From Labia minor (taxonomy: Eukaryota; Arthropoda; Insecta; Dermaptera; Spongiphoridae), in assembly GCA_963082975.1 (NCBI GenBank), contig OY720350.1, positions 10,758,910-10,822,909 of the forward strand: a stretch of 64,000 nt of DNA, in the 5' to 3' direction. This document shows positions 21,687 to 33,713 of this stretch, piece after piece. The position numbers and the translations under genes are program-made. The notes beneath the pieces were generated by a model. That model ran no database searches and was not told where the DNA came from. It saw only the letters and a program-made list of their open reading frames with translations. Positions within the stretch are counted from its first letter, which is position 1; each line of letters opens with the position of its first letter.

Positions 21687-22751
21687 TTACTTTTATTAAA
21701 TATATGTATATACCTCCTACATATATGTGGAATAGTATTTGTATATGAATTGATGTTTGTTTGAAAATGAAAATTATTGTGAAATAATAAAATCATTAAT
21801 AGGAGGGAGTATTATTGGTCATTATCTAAAAATTTCTAAAAATCGAAAGATGGACGGACGTGCATTGAACTCACCGGACGACGGACAAGGAAGGAGCGTC
21901 GGTTGCAGATGTTGTCATGACTCGGCAGAGAATCATTTAGCCATTGGCCAGATGATAGACGAATTATGAAAACATTCCATTGCAGTTATTAATATTTATT
22001 TATTTATTAATTCCTAGTTGCTCATAATGTAATCATAAAGAAGATAATTCCCAAGAGAGTGAGTGCTTGGAAGCCACAACAAAAAAAAAAAAAAAGAAAA
22101 CAAAAACAAAATGAAAAAAAGAAATAAAAAAAAAGAATCTCCGTTAAGCAGGATATAGAAAAATCAAATGCGAAAGAAGTCGCATGGATTCTTCTTCTTT
22201 TTTTCTTCAATCAGATTCACAAATAAAAATGGATAGGTTATGAGATATTGATATCAGTTCAAGAGGGAAAAAATCACCGCGGAGAATATATATAATCAAA
22301 TTCAAGGAAAGTAGATATCAAAAAATAAATTACCTATTCTTTTTAAGTTCCTCCTTATCTAGTAAAAAGAAAAAAATAACAAATATTGTAATGTTAGATA
22401 AATATTTAAATGGACCATTGAGAAAACAACCATATTTCCACAACAGCTAATCTCGTCTTCGTCTATACAATTTCAATTTCATCGATCGGATGTATTTACC
22501 TTTCGTAGACAAATATTTTTTTATTTAAAATATTAGAATTTTTATTATAATCATTATATTGCATTTAGTTTTCTTATAATAGGAAAAAGAAAGTAAAAGT
22601 AAAGAGAAGATAGAAGAAGAAGAAATATTATCGTATTGTATTTGGAAAGATCCCGTTGGATAGATTGCACTTACTGCACTTTCAAACAGACGGTTATAAA
22701 CATTAATTTTAAAAATATACAAATAATATAGAGCAGTGATTCTCATCCAGA
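21687..22751. other. AT-rich DNA with one balanced patch and a hAT end
   Basis: Positions 21848-21966 are less AT-rich, with an open frame reading MDGRALNSPDDGQGRS; no homologue is recognised. Around 22736-22750 CAGTGATTCTCATCC looks like a lone hAT left end directly beside the SINE; no right end was found. Confidence 0.35.
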
Positions 22752-22752
22752 A

Positions 22753-23020
22753 GGCGCCATTGGGTGTGTGGGTAGCCAACCTGCCTCACATTCACATGGT
22801 CCCGGGCCTGAGAAGGGAATTTCCCTAGCTGGGGTCTATGGGACGGAGTCAACCCAGCCTCCGGGAACAACATTGGGGAAAAGCTAATTGATAGCGCCTC
22901 CGATCAAGAAAATCAAGATAAAGGTTGAGAGGACCCGTTCTACTGATCATAGGACACCTCATTGATATAACCGACTTGATAAGCGTTGTCCTTGCGTGGA
23001 ACGTACAAATTCAGAGGTTA
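22753..23020 (+). mobile_element. tRNA-derived SINE, copy 2
   Basis: It is collinear with the copy at 14426 over its whole length, with a damaged B box (CACATGGTCCCGGG). It ends TCAGAGGTTATTATT. No clear target duplication is visible, and a hAT-like terminus abuts the 5' end. Confidence 0.85.
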
Positions 23021-23635
23021 TTATTCTAAATCTAAATCTATATAAAATTAGTGAATAGATAAATTTTAAATTTAAATTAAATATTAAAAATCATAAAGTA
23101 ACACAAAAATATCCCCCCTTCTATTGATTCCGCATTCTCTACTCTTAAAGAGTGAAAGAGTAAAGGACGGGGGGGGGGGTGCGGATGGTGATTACTCCCG
23201 AGTGAGACTAGTCACCATAACAAATAACCAATCAATGATTACTATTTATTATATACCTAAAATAATATTTTTCTCTTTTCTTTTCTTACCTTATTTATTA
23301 GGTTATATTTTTTATACAAAATAACTATTAATAGTCTTTCTCTGAAATTTAATTATTAGATTAAATAAATAAAAGTTAGTTTATTCGTTGTTTATTTATT
23401 TATAATAATATAATAATATAATATAATAATTATTTATTTATAATAAAATAAGTAAAATGAGGAAAAAAAATAGTAATAATATAAATTTATTAATTGATTT
23501 ATTAGAAATAATAATAAAAAAAATGACTAACCATGTATACATTATATTTATATTCATAATTTTTAAAAAAAATAATTTATTATTAATCATAATATACATA
23601 ATATTTAATTTGTAAAATTTAAATTTATCTATCTC
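23021..23635. other. AT-rich DNA
   Basis: A G run is at 23170-23180; otherwise simple A/T-rich sequence and short TAA/TAT runs. Confidence 0.4.
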
Positions 23636-24108
23636 TGTGGCTCTACGGAACTCGAAAGTTCATGGCCGCAGCAACCACACTTCTCCAGGTATCCCTATTC
23701 TGAGCCACAACCCTCCAATCCCTCCCCTTCCCATCTCTCTCATGTCCCTTCCTACATTATCCACCCACCGCGTCCTTGGACTTCCAAGCGGGTGTTTCCC
23801 ACTCGGTCTCCCCACCAATATATTTTTCGCCATTCTTTCTTCTCCCATTCTAGCCACGTGCCCTGCCCATCTCAACTCTTTCTCGATTTTATAATTCTAA
23901 CTATATCTAGAGATGCATAGAGGTCATGCAATTCCTCGTTATGCAGTCTTCGCCATTTCCTAGTGACCTCATCTTTTTCTGGTCCATAAATGCTGCGAAG
24001 AATCCTATTCTCAAATACTCTAAATCTAGATATAAATTTAAAATTCAAAATTCGTTTGTAATTGATTACGCCTCTAGTGGTAGTTTCAAGAACATACTTT
24101 TCCATTTA
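23636..24108 (-). pseudogene. Non-LTR retrotransposon 3' end (reverse transcriptase C-terminus)
   Basis: On the minus strand two overlapping frames together match the extreme C-terminus of many animal LINE polyproteins. Upstream it reads FENRILRSIYGP and RKWRRLHNEELHDLYA. After a frameshift near 23875 it reads RWAGHVARMGEERMAKNI, GKHPLGSPRTRWVDNV and DMREMG. It is 5' truncated, as is typical of LINE insertions, with the catalytic core absent. The minus-strand 3' end lies near 23636. A more decayed relative lies just right at 24403-24640. Confidence 0.85.
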
Positions 24109-24402
24109 TTGTGAGGCGTCAAGCAGTTTTTTCTTATCATGTTATGTTATGTTTTGTTATTATGTTATTATGTTATAAAAAGCCATTTTATGAACATTCT
24201 TTTACTGTATTTTGTTAATAAATTCTTCTTATTTTAGGTTTTATGTTTATTTGTTTATCTTTTTTTACTTTATTTAATAATTAAGTAATCCAGGCTCCTA
24301 CAATTATAAATATTATACAATTATAATTAACAATACCTAATAAGTAGATTGCAGAATACATGAATATCAATATACCTATATTTATCTTAGTATTCTATTT
24401 AG

Positions 24403-24640
24403 ATATCTCTGTGTTTCGACACAACAACAACATTTCTCCAAATAACCCATTTCTGAGCTACACCCATCCGATCTCTATTTTCTACTATCTCTCTTACATC
24501 CCTACACTACATTCCTATTGATTGTCTGTCCACCTCGTCCCTGGACGTTTCCCAATCGGTGTCCCCACTATTTTTTAAGTCCTTCCTGTCACGTGTCCTG
24601 CCTATCTATCGAAGCCTCCTCGATTTTAGGACTTGCTAAT
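24403..24640 (-). pseudogene. Second, older non-LTR 3' end
   Basis: It matches 23636-23885 in order (CTCTGTG start, ACAACA...TTCTCC, CCACC..GTCC.TGGAC, CACGTG.CCTGCC, CTCGATTTTA end) with many substitutions and deletions. No open frame remains. Confidence 0.7.
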
Positions 24641-25219
24641 TGAAAGATCATTATATCATCATTCTAATACAATTATAACCCAAAATATTTTCCCATTTTA
24701 ATTTCTTTAATCTTTAAAAATATAATTTTTAGATCAAAATTATTGATTTAAATTCAAATTGATATTTATATTAAAAAAAAAAGTTTGAAACACGTAACAT
24801 ACAATTGAATTGAAATTACGGATTGGCAGACGATAATAATTTAATTATTCTTAGAAATTTTGAATTTTTTTTTTCAAATTGTTAAAGAAATTAAAAATTT
24901 AGAGGGTTGAAACTTTATCTCTTGATAATTTAATATAATACAGTAGAATCTTCTATATGTATGTAAAATTTTCAATCATGAATTCGAGGGTCTCTATTAG
25001 GGTGGCACAAGATTTACACCCACTTTTTCAACCTGCTCTCCATTTTAATGAAATGAAAATTAAATTATTTTACATCCTAACGCAATAAACATGAAACACA
25101 AAGTGAGAAATAGAGAGAAAGAGAGAAAGTATAAGAATTAATTATAATAGAAGAGAGAGAAAATGAAACACACACACACATATATATATTTAAAATATAT
25201 TTTAAATATGTACATTTTT
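24641..25219. other. AT-rich DNA with GA and CA microsatellites
   Basis: GA-rich runs at 25110-25160 and an ACACAC run near 25168. GGGTG / CACCC form a small hairpin near 24999-25023. Confidence 0.4.
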
Positions 25220-25616
25220 ACCATCTCGCCAAGAGATAATATTGCGATCACGAAAATTTTCGATATCGAGATTTTGATGTTTTTCTATGTTTTTAAGGTG
25301 CCAGAATCATTTTCACTAAGTTTGAGAAAAATACCTGTGCGTGTGTGTATGTATGTATGTATGTGTGTATGTGTGTATGTATGTAGACAAGATTATTCAA
25401 AAACGGTTGGAGCTAGAATAATGAAATTTGGTACACGGACATTATTCAAAATTTGTAGTTTTTTATCAACTTTTGAGCCAAACATGCGTTGGATAAATAA
25501 ATATTATTTATGAATTTTAATTTATAATTTATAATTAATTAAATTTAATTTAAATATAATATATGTTATTTAATCCAATTCAAATTGCGAGATAGTCGAG
25601 TGGAGACACTCCAGCT
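25220..25616 (+). repeat. Family A repeat, internally deleted
   Basis: Both ends are intact (ACCATCTCGCC hairpin; GCGAGATAGT plus GAGTGGAGACACTC), but the centre is deleted: sequence jumps at about 25478 from CAACTTTTGAG to GCCAAACATGCG. Confidence 0.88.
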
Positions 25617-25948
25617 TATTTTAAATGTGATCACCGCCAAAGGCAATCTAAGTTGTATTTGTTTAGATATATATATATATAATTGTCCTAAAAGTCTATA
25701 ATCAATTATTAATGGTTACTAACCCCATCCCCCACCCCTTCCAATGGCCAACGTTCTACAATTCCCGTTCGTTTCTACAGCTGACCATCCAATGACTCGG
25801 CATACAAAGTCATTTTTCTACTATTTCCTCTTCTTTATTCGGTATTTATTTATTTATTTTTTATTCCTTTTTCACACATCAAATTTTATTTAATGTTATG
25901 ACCATTTAGAAATACACACGTGCCTGCCTACATGTCGTTATTATTAGA
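25617..25948. other. Anonymous DNA between two family A copies
   Basis: A small less AT-rich patch at 25725-25810 with no recognisable content. Confidence 0.35.
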
Positions 25949-26511
25949 AAATCCCCACTCGACTATCTCGCAATTTGAATTGGATTAAATAACATATATT
26001 ATATTTAAATTAAATTTAATTAATTAATTGTAAATTAAAATTAATAAATAATATTTATTAAACCAGCGCGTGTTTGGCTCTTTGTTGATAGCTCCACGTT
26101 ACGTGCTGGCGCGTGATTTGCAGTGTTAAAAAATTAATTCAGCGATTCAATCAAGCTGGAATTATATATATAGCAGTTTTATACAATTTTTAATAATGTG
26201 AAAAATTATTAAACATATATCTTTATTTTTACGGTCATTTTAGAGGTAAAAAAAATCAAAATGTTGTAGGTAATGACGCTCTTCCGGTTGAGCTACATTT
26301 GTCAAAAGTTGATAGACAACTGCGAATTTTGAATAATGCACGTATACCAAATTTCATTATTCTAGTTCAAACCGTTTTTTCGTAATCTTGTCTACATACA
26401 TACACACTCACAGACATTTTCCTCGGCCTTAGTGAAATGACTCAGGCACCTTCAAGACGTATAAAAACATCAAAATCTCGACATCCCAATACTATCTTCG
26501 GCGAGATAGTA
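25949..26511 (-). repeat. Family A repeat, nearly full length
   Basis: The 3' hairpin is truncated (CCCCACTCG remains). The core and the 5' tip with hairpin ACTATCT/AGATAGT are present. Confidence 0.87.
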
Positions 26512-27374
26512 AAAATTGGCTCAATTATTATTATTTTTTTTTTTACTTATTTAATAAGATTTCTTTAAGTATTTCTTTTCAGTTTGGAGATTTTTTTTTT
26601 AAATTCAATTTATTTTTTACTTTTTTAATTTCAATAAAATTTTATAATAATACTAATTCAAATGTGTGGTATATAATAATATTATATTCACTTAACATGT
26701 GTCATTTGTAAAATGTTTCTTTTCTATTTACTAAATGAAAGAAATAGGATTAGACAAAATTATATTTAAAATTCTTTACTAGGATATCATTAATTTACCT
26801 AAGATTTTTAAACGGATTTGAAGATGAATAACATCATTCATGTAATTTATACATTTTCAATGCTTTTTTACTTTTTCAACTTTAATGGTGTCATTTCATT
26901 TGAATGTTGTTCACATATATCTGGCACATTTTTTATTTTTTTTTTTTTTTTTTTTGTTATTCATTTCAAAAATGTCAATCCGTTGAATTGGCCCTCATAG
27001 TTAAAGCACTAACGGATTTTTCTGTATTGAATATTGCAATGTCTACCCTACTGATACTTTCATTCAAACAAATAACAAAAGATAATTTCGTAGAATTATT
27101 CTTCAATCTTAAAATGAAGAAAAGCATCGCTTACTCTTAATAGTGATTTTTTGTCATTCTTAATCAATTGAGATCATTGAATGTCTTTTAAGAATATTTT
27201 TTTATCTATTATTAGGGTGACCATATTGTTTAGTGACAAAAAAGGAACAATGTAATGTCAAAAACGAGACGCTTTTAGAGAGTATTATGAGATGAGAATT
27301 TGAAAAAAATATTACAAAAAATCCTTCATAGGCACCTGTCTAATCTAATAGGATTGGCTTAACGTGTGGGTAGA
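26512..27374. other. AT-rich DNA; transposon-end motif at 27214
   Basis: A T run is at 26937-26956. TAGGGTGACCATATT at 27214-27228 matches 14047. No partner end seen. Confidence 0.4.
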
Positions 27375-27522
27375 TATGTTCAGCTTGAACGGATCAACAG
27401 ATTTTGATAAAATTTAGTACCTATATTTTGTTAATACATGAGTATGACGAATTCAACAACTTTTGCTGAATATCCGGAAACTGGAAGTGGTAGTTTACAA
27501 AGTATTAATTTTATATTCATTG
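27375..27522 (+). repeat. Family B fragment, short subtype
   Basis: Contains GTTCAGCTTGAACGGATC, the TTTTGATAAAATTTAGTA core, a decayed AACTGGAAGTGGTAG and the CATTGTCGG end also found near 6140 and 52515. Confidence 0.65.
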
Positions 27523-28007
27523 TCGGCAAGAATGGGCGTTAATCAGATTATATTTCAATATTCACACCTTAACCTGAAATCATAAACCGGGCGAAATTTA
27601 TGTCAAGTCTAAAAATTAAGAAATAAAAAAAATGTAAAAAAAAACTTTTTAAAATACGTTTAAAATTAGTTAAATGGACTAAAAAGGAAAAAAAAATTAT
27701 CCACACACGCCATAATTTCCTTACAATTATAAAAAATGAAAGCGTGAAACATGCAAGGAAAAACGTAAATTATACTTCAAATAGACAGAATTATCAATTT
27801 TAGTGGAAAAGGTAAAAAAACAGAAAGGTTTGTGCATATACAATGAAATGTCTGTGGCGTCACACAAATAATGCTCGAAGGCTCCAGAACAGTCCAGACG
27901 TTTCGAGATGCTCTCAGAAACTTCCAGAAGGTTCCAGGCGTTTCGAGAAGAAATAACTCCGCCCCCGGACACGCCCAATAGGGCGGACCAGAGGCGCTTG
28001 CTGGAGG

Positions 28008-28015
28008 TATATAAG
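28008..28015 (+). promoter_or_regulatory. LTR TATA box
   Basis: TATATAAG, about 35 bp downstream of a CCCAATAGGGCGG (CCAAT/GC-type) motif. The same arrangement is at 29011-29018 in the 3' LTR. It is the probable core promoter of the element. Confidence 0.6.
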
Positions 28016-28585
28016 GGCAGCCCAACAGCAGTCCGGCACCCAGTCCTATCCTCACCATCCACTCCTAACCATCCTCTCCTACACGGGTCCCCTCACTTGG
28101 GGACCCCGACGGACGGCTACCTCCGGGCCTCACCGCTCCGGTTGCCTACGGCCCTCATTGCCACGGCTCGGCCTCCGTCACCATCATTCCCTTCCTCACC
28201 ATTCCGGCTTGCGGGGAGTAGGCAGATCGAGATTCCGCAAGCCACCACTACCCCCCAGGCCCGAGCATCGTCCTCTGGGCCACGAGCATCATCCACTGAC
28301 CATCCTCCGGGCCACGGGCATCGTCCAGTGACCGTCCTCCAGACCGTCGTCCACGAGTCGCCCTGCGGTCAACCACCCATCGGCCACGAGTCGCCCTCCG
28401 GTCCCCGCACACTGCTCACGGACCATCATCCGACCCGGCCACATCACCGACCGCCCAGGGCCATCTAGCAGCACTCCGAGAGGACTTCGTACTCTGGATC
28501 CCACACCGACGATCCGCCTTCGGCCACCTTCAGCGACTTCAACAACACCGAATTTGTAACCTCTACACTCCCGAACACGTCAAGC

Positions 28586-28591
28586 AATAAA
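28586..28591 (+). terminator. LTR polyadenylation signal
   Basis: AATAAA about 60 bp before the LTR end; repeated at 29589-29594 in the 3' LTR, where it would serve the transcript's 3' end. Confidence 0.55.
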
Positions 28592-28648
28592 TACCGATTC
28601 TACAAACAACATCAGCGTTTTATTGCCCCCTTGATCCTGCTGGCCTCA

Positions 28649-28670
28649 ATTGGTGACCCCGACGTGATGG
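28649..28670 (+). promoter_or_regulatory. Primer-binding site of the TRIM
   Basis: ATTGGTGACCCCGACGTGAT begins immediately after LTR1 and has the form of tRNA-primed sites in gypsy-type elements. The primer tRNA is not identified. Confidence 0.7.
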
Positions 28671-28855
28671 GGGGCCTCAATTGGTTCCCCCTACGAAGAA
28701 AAATGATTGAAAAACGAGAATCCAGCAGCGAATCGGGTGGCAATCAAACTGCCCCAACAGGACCTCATGAACAGGACGCAAGATACGTCGCCTCCGAGCT
28801 CTGCACAACTTCGAGACATAAACACTCCGTGACCAACATTCTCGGCAGGGGGTGG

Positions 28856-29651
28856 TGTGGCGTCACACAAATAATGCTCGAAGGCTCCAGAACAGTCCAG
28901 ACGTTTCGAGATGCTCTCAGAAACTTCCAGAAGGTTCCAGGCGTTTCGAGAAGAAATAACTCCGCCCCCGGACACGCCCAATAGGGCGGACCAGAGGCGC
29001 TTGCTGGAGGTATATAAGGGCAGCCCAACAGCAGTCCGGCACCCAGTCCTATCCTCACCATCCACTCCTAACCATCCTCTCCTACACGGGTCCCCTCACT
29101 TGGGGACCCCGACGGACGGCTACCTCCGGGCCTCACCGCTCCGGTTGCCTACGGCCCTCATTGCCACGGCTCGGCCTCCGTCACCATCATTCCCTTCCTC
29201 ACCATTCCGGCTTGCGGGGAGTAGGCAGATCGAGATTCCGCAAGCCACCACTACCCCCCAGGCCCGAGCATCGTCCTCTGGGCCACGAGCATCATCCACT
29301 GACCATCCTCCGGGCCACGGGCATCGTCCAGTGACCGTCCTCCAGACCGTCGTCCACGAGTCGCCCTGCGGTCAACCACTCATCGGCCACGAGTCGCCCT
29401 CCGGTCCCCGCACACTGCTCACGGACCATCATCCGACCCGGCCACATCACCGACCGCCCAGGGCCATCTAGCAGCACTCCGAGAGGACTTCGTACTCTGG
29501 ATCCCACACCGACGATCCGCCTTCGGCCACCTTCAGCGACTTCAACAACACCGAATTTGTAACCTCTACACTCCCGAACACGTCAAGCAATAAATACCGA
29601 TTCTACAAACAACATCAGCGTTTTATTGCCCCCTTGATCCTGCTGGCCTCA
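28856..29651 (+). repeat. TRIM 3' LTR
   Basis: 796 bp, same length as the 5' LTR and nearly identical to it. Confidence 0.93.
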
Positions 29652-29655
29652 TGTC

Positions 29656-30065
29656 CTACGTATTCTTTTCCTTTCCCAGCATGTTTGGCGCCCACGCTTT
29701 CATTTTTTAGATATGGTTAATTATAAGAAAATTGTGGTATGTGAGGAGAAATTATTTTCTCCTTTTTAGTTCATTTAAATAAAAGTGTGTTTTATAAATA
29801 TTTTTTTTTTACATTTTTTTTTTTTTGAGATATGTAAATTCCATAACTGCAATTTAAAAATTGTGGAATTTTCACTTAAGTGAAAAACTATTCATTTGGA
29901 GATAAAACCAACTTTTCAGCGATAATATGGAAAAATAAAAATTTATTGATGAAATGTCAGTTTTACCTCTAAATAAATTCACCTATAAAATGATATCGAG
30001 CATATGTCCACCTCCACTTTCATCCGATCGTTGAAATTAACTTTTCAGACGTCCCTGTCGTTTAT
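29656..30065. other. AT-rich DNA
   Basis: T runs near 29800-29826; nothing else recognised. Confidence 0.4.
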
Positions 30066-30364
30066 TTTTAGTCACTTTAGAGGAAAAAAATCAAAACGTT
30101 GTAGTTAATGACCCTTTTCTGGTTGAGCTACATTTTTCAAAAGTTGATAGAAAACTATGAATTTTGAATAATGCCCGTATATCAAATTTCATTATTCTAG
30201 CTCAAACCGTTTTTGCGTAATCTTGTCTACATACATATATATATACACACACACACACAGAGACATTTTTTCTCCTCCTTAGTGAAAATGATTCAGGAAC
30301 CTTCAAAACGTATAAAAACATCAAAATCTCGACATCGAAAATTTTTGTGATCTGGCGAGATAGT
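30066..30364 (-). repeat. Family A repeat, 5' half
   Basis: From the core CACTTTAGAGG region to the 5' tip GGCGAGATAGT. Beyond the tip, 30365-30472 is the reverse complement of the DNA left of the 15208 copy (15101-15207), so the two copies share one original insertion. Confidence 0.85.
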
Positions 30365-30470
30365 AAAAAATGAAAAAATATATGAAAATTGAAATTTAAG
30401 ATAACTTTAATAATTATTAATTAATTAATTTATATATGGTATATTTTCGGAATAATCTAGAAAAGTTGTA

Positions 30471-30632
30471 TTCTAGCTCAAACCGTTTTTGCGTAATCTT
30501 GTGTACATACATACACACACAGAGAGAGAGAGAGAGAGACACAGACATTTTTCTCAACCTTAATAAAAATGATTCAGGAACCTTCAAAACGTATAAAAAC
30601 ATCAAAATCTCGTCATTGAAAATTTGATAGTA
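30471..30632 (-). repeat. Family A fragment, 5' part
   Basis: From TTCTAGCTCAAACCG through GA/CA microsatellites to a decayed 5' tip. It begins exactly where the shared flank (30365-30472) ends. Confidence 0.8.
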
Positions 30633-31380
30633 AAAATGAATAATATTTGAGAAAAAAAAAATTAAAATTAAAATTAAAAAAATACAAAACATATATATAA
30701 AGATAGATAGATCTATTTTTATATTAATATTATTATTATTATTATTTTTCTAAATTTAAATTATATTTGTTTAAAATATAAATTCAGCATAGTTTATTAC
30801 GTTCATAAATAAATTGTACCATAATCAATTTTTTTTTTAATTCATAACAAATTATGTCATGAATTAACATTTCAATTCATATAATATAAAATATAAGATA
30901 AAATAGTATATCTATCTTGGTGGCTCTACGGAACTCAAAAGCTAAATAATATTTTATAAAAATATAAAATAAAATTGTATATACATTTTTCACACAATTT
31001 ATGAAAAGATAAATTCATAATCAATCTTATTCAAGAAATTTAAATTTCGTTTATTCTTTTTAATGCTGTAGCTGAAGTAAAACCACAAAATAAAAAGAGA
31101 GAAAGATGTTTGTTGATATAACTGAATTAAAATCAAACCTGAGCTGTCATAGGTAGTAAATTTCTAATAAAATTCTGTTAATATTATATTTATTAGTTAC
31201 TAGTCATCATTTCCAATAAAATTGTTTGATCAGTAATTGTTCTTTATTTTATTTGATAAAAATATCTCATTTTAAAATTACACAAAGAAAAAACTAGAAA
31301 AATTATTTTGTAAAATACCTTAAAAATTTATATTAAAAAAAAAGATTATTAATAATAATATTTTATTTGCAAACATAGAC
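30633..31380. other. AT-rich DNA with a LINE-tail scrap
   Basis: Positions 30915-30943 (TGGTGGCTCTACGGAACTC) match the terminal sequence of the LINE 3' end at 23636. The rest is anonymous. Confidence 0.45.
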
Positions 31381-31970
31381 ACATCGAGATTTTGATGTTT
31401 TTATAAGTTTTGAAGGTCCCTTAGTCATTTTCACTAAGGTTGAGTAAAATGTCTTTGTGTGTGTATGTGAGCTTGTAGACAAGATTACGAAAAAACTGTT
31501 TGAGCTAGAATAATGAAATTTGGTATATGGGCATTATTCAAAATTCGTAGTTTTCTATCAACTTTTGAGAAATGAAGTTCATCCGGAAAAGGGTCATTAC
31601 CTACAACGTTTTCATTTTTTTTCCTCTAAACAGTCTAAACTGACCGGAATTAATTTTTTAAAACTAAAAAATCACGCGCCAGCACGTGTCGTGGTGTCAT
31701 CAACAAAGAGCCAAACACGAGTTGGTTTAATAAATATTATTTATTAATTTTAATTTACAATTTAATTAATTAAATTTAATTTTAATTTACAATTTAATTA
31801 ATTAAATTTAATTTTAATTTACAATTTAATTAATTAAATTTAATTTTAATTTACAATTTAATTAATTAAATTTAATTTTAATTTACAATTTAATTAATTA
31901 AATTTAATTTGAATATAAAATATATTAATTAATCCAATTCAAATTTGAGTGATATTCGAGAGGGGAGGTT
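31381..31970 (+). repeat. Family A repeat with an expanded 32-bp tandem array
   Basis: Lacks the 5' hairpin and has a decayed 3' end (GTGATATTCGAGAGGGGAGG). Within its AT-rich section a 32-bp unit containing TAATTTACAATTTAATTAAT is repeated five times (units start at 31751, 31783, 31815, 31847, 31879). Other copies have one unit. Confidence 0.88.
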
Positions 31971-32726
31971 ACCTTTTATTATATATTTTAATTCTTTTAA
32001 CTATTCAATATAAAAAGAAAATTTTTTAGATAAAAAAATGAATAAATAAAGTTTTATTTAAATATATGTTTTGATAATATTTCTGAATGGGATCAAAATA
32101 AAAATATTCAATTTAATATTTGAATGTATAATATAATTGAAGAACATTTTATAATTATTTTTTAATTATAAAATTATATTTTATGATTTATTGGCAATTA
32201 CTTATATCATATAAGTAAGTTAAGGTGTATCCAATTTAAAATTGAAATGTATTAATTCAATAGAAGAAAAGAAAAAAATTCAATTAATCTTATAGTTTTC
32301 AAAAAAAAAAAAAAAAAATTAAGACATCCGGATATTCTGCCACTGATTGGATAAGATTCCATGGTTAGCGAGCAGATGAAGAGAAGAATTAGCATCAAGT
32401 GGAATATTGTTCAAGCTAATTATATCTCTCTCTCTATATATATATATAGTAGTACATTAATATAATTTTCTCACATTATAGGTATATAAATCAAGTAAAC
32501 CGTTAGAAAGATCTTAATACATTTAGTTGAGCATTTATTTAATATATATATATATATGAGAAAAGAACTTGTATTATATGAGCGTTATAAAATTTGAAAA
32601 TCTATTAACTTGTTTCATGCACAGGAAGAAGATGTCCAATAAAAAAAAATCATTTGTTTTTTTTTTTTTGTTAATTCTTTGTCTAGTAAAAATCGGTACA
32701 TAATAGAAAGATGGCCATACGTAGGG
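31971..32726. other. Anonymous AT-rich DNA
   Basis: Short TA and CT runs near 32427-32448; no recognised feature. Confidence 0.4.
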
Positions 32727-32944
32727 ACACGATTTCGAAAGCTAAGTATCGATTCTTCGATAGTATCGGACTCAAAAGTATCGATACTCCAAAATAGCGG
32801 TATTCGAAAAAAAGCTTAGTCCAGAAAACGTTTGAGCTTTTTTTTTAAGACCCAAATTTAAAAATTTTTGAAAAAAAGCACGCTGCTAGGTGCGCTGCGT
32901 ACCCATTCGATACTTTTTTCCGATACCACAGGTATGGGTATCGA

Positions 32945-33240
32945 CAGAGGCGGATTAAACGCCGGGCGTACCGAGGAGCCCACCGAAACCTAAATAAAAA
33001 TATTTCCTTAAAAAAAATTTACATAAACTGTTGAGTTTATGGATAATCGGAGTTTAAATAAAACAAGTTATTCTTGATACAGATCTTTATTGAACAACAG
33101 ATCTTTATTCGGTCGTGTTTGAACCCCGATTAACTTAAGAAAAAATCATCAATAATGTATTTTTTACATAAGTACATAAATAACAGAGGGCCATTTCAAT
33201 TTTACCGCCCGTTGCCCCCAATCAACTTAATCTGCCACTG
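32945..33240. mobile_element. hAT miniature element (296 bp) with perfect target duplication and empty site
   Basis: The ends CAGAGGCGGATTAA and TTAATCTGCCACTG are flanked by exact GGTATCGA copies (32937-32944, 33241-33248). The unoccupied site, in reverse orientation, is visible at about 11029-11037 in the other duplication arm, where a single related copy (GGTTATCGA on the minus strand) occurs. Confidence 0.95.
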
Positions 33241-33713
33241 GGTATCGATGCTTTACTAGTATCGGAAGTTAAAGTATCGAGTATAAGAATCGATAGTATC
33301 GGAAGCAAAGTATCGATACTCCGATAGTATCGAAGTATCGTTAGTGTCTAGGCGGACCTCATGCGGCCCGCGGGTTGCTCTTCCCTGGTTTATAATTTAA
33401 CGACATGTGAATTCAAGTAATCTTGAAGTGAATTCAAGTAATCTTGATTCTTTTAAACTTTTTTCAATAGAAATTGGGAATCACTTATTTTTACTACATT
33501 TTGATAATATTTATGTATATTATGTCATAAAAATAAAAGAAAAAAATATTTTTAAAAATAAGACACTTATTTGTTATAGTTATAGTTATTGTAATAGATA
33601 AAAGCTGGATTGAAGAAAATTTACAATTTAATTGATTAATAATAAAAATAATGATGAAAAATAATACGGTATATTATATTAATATTTTTATTATGAAATT
33701 TAAATTAAATTAT

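Larger units (their letters stand above)
27853..28648 (+). repeat. TRIM 5' LTR
   Basis: 796 bp, TG...CA ended. I saw a single difference from the 3' LTR (C in CCACCCATC here, T there, near 28376). Confidence 0.93.
27853..29651 (+). mobile_element. Miniature LTR retrotransposon (TRIM), 1.8 kb, very young
   Basis: Two 796-bp LTRs (TGTGGCGTCA...TGGCCTCA) enclose only 207 bp. Directly after LTR1 is a primer-binding-site-like ATTGGTGACCCCGACGTGAT; before LTR2 is a purine-rich GGCAGGGGGTGG. TGTC flanks both ends (27849-27852, 29652-29655). Between the LTRs a short frame from 28704 (MIEKRESSSESGG) runs on into LTR2 and may be a gag stub; there is no protease, reverse transcriptase or integrase. It must have used proteins supplied by another element. 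The element is strikingly GC-rich against its host DNA. Confidence 0.93.

Noticed and set aside
22736..22750. Lone hAT-like end CAGTGATTCTCATCC beside SINE copy 2 as a complete hAT element
   Set aside because: No matching right terminus or 8-bp duplication could be found.
26904..27140. 78-codon open frame downstream of a T run
   Set aside because: First third is low-complexity phenylalanine from the T run; the rest shows no recognisable domain.
28289..28504. GC-rich island at 27.9-29.6 kb as a possible host gene promoter or bacterial contaminant
   Set aside because: Exact LTR-interior-LTR layout with primer site, purine tract and target duplication explains it as a retrotransposon.
27727..29507. 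Several open frames of 70-186 codons on both strands in the TRIM LTRs, present twice
   Set aside because: They overlap each other on opposite strands, arise from GC-rich non-coding LTR sequence and are duplicated only because the LTR is; no domain is recognisable.
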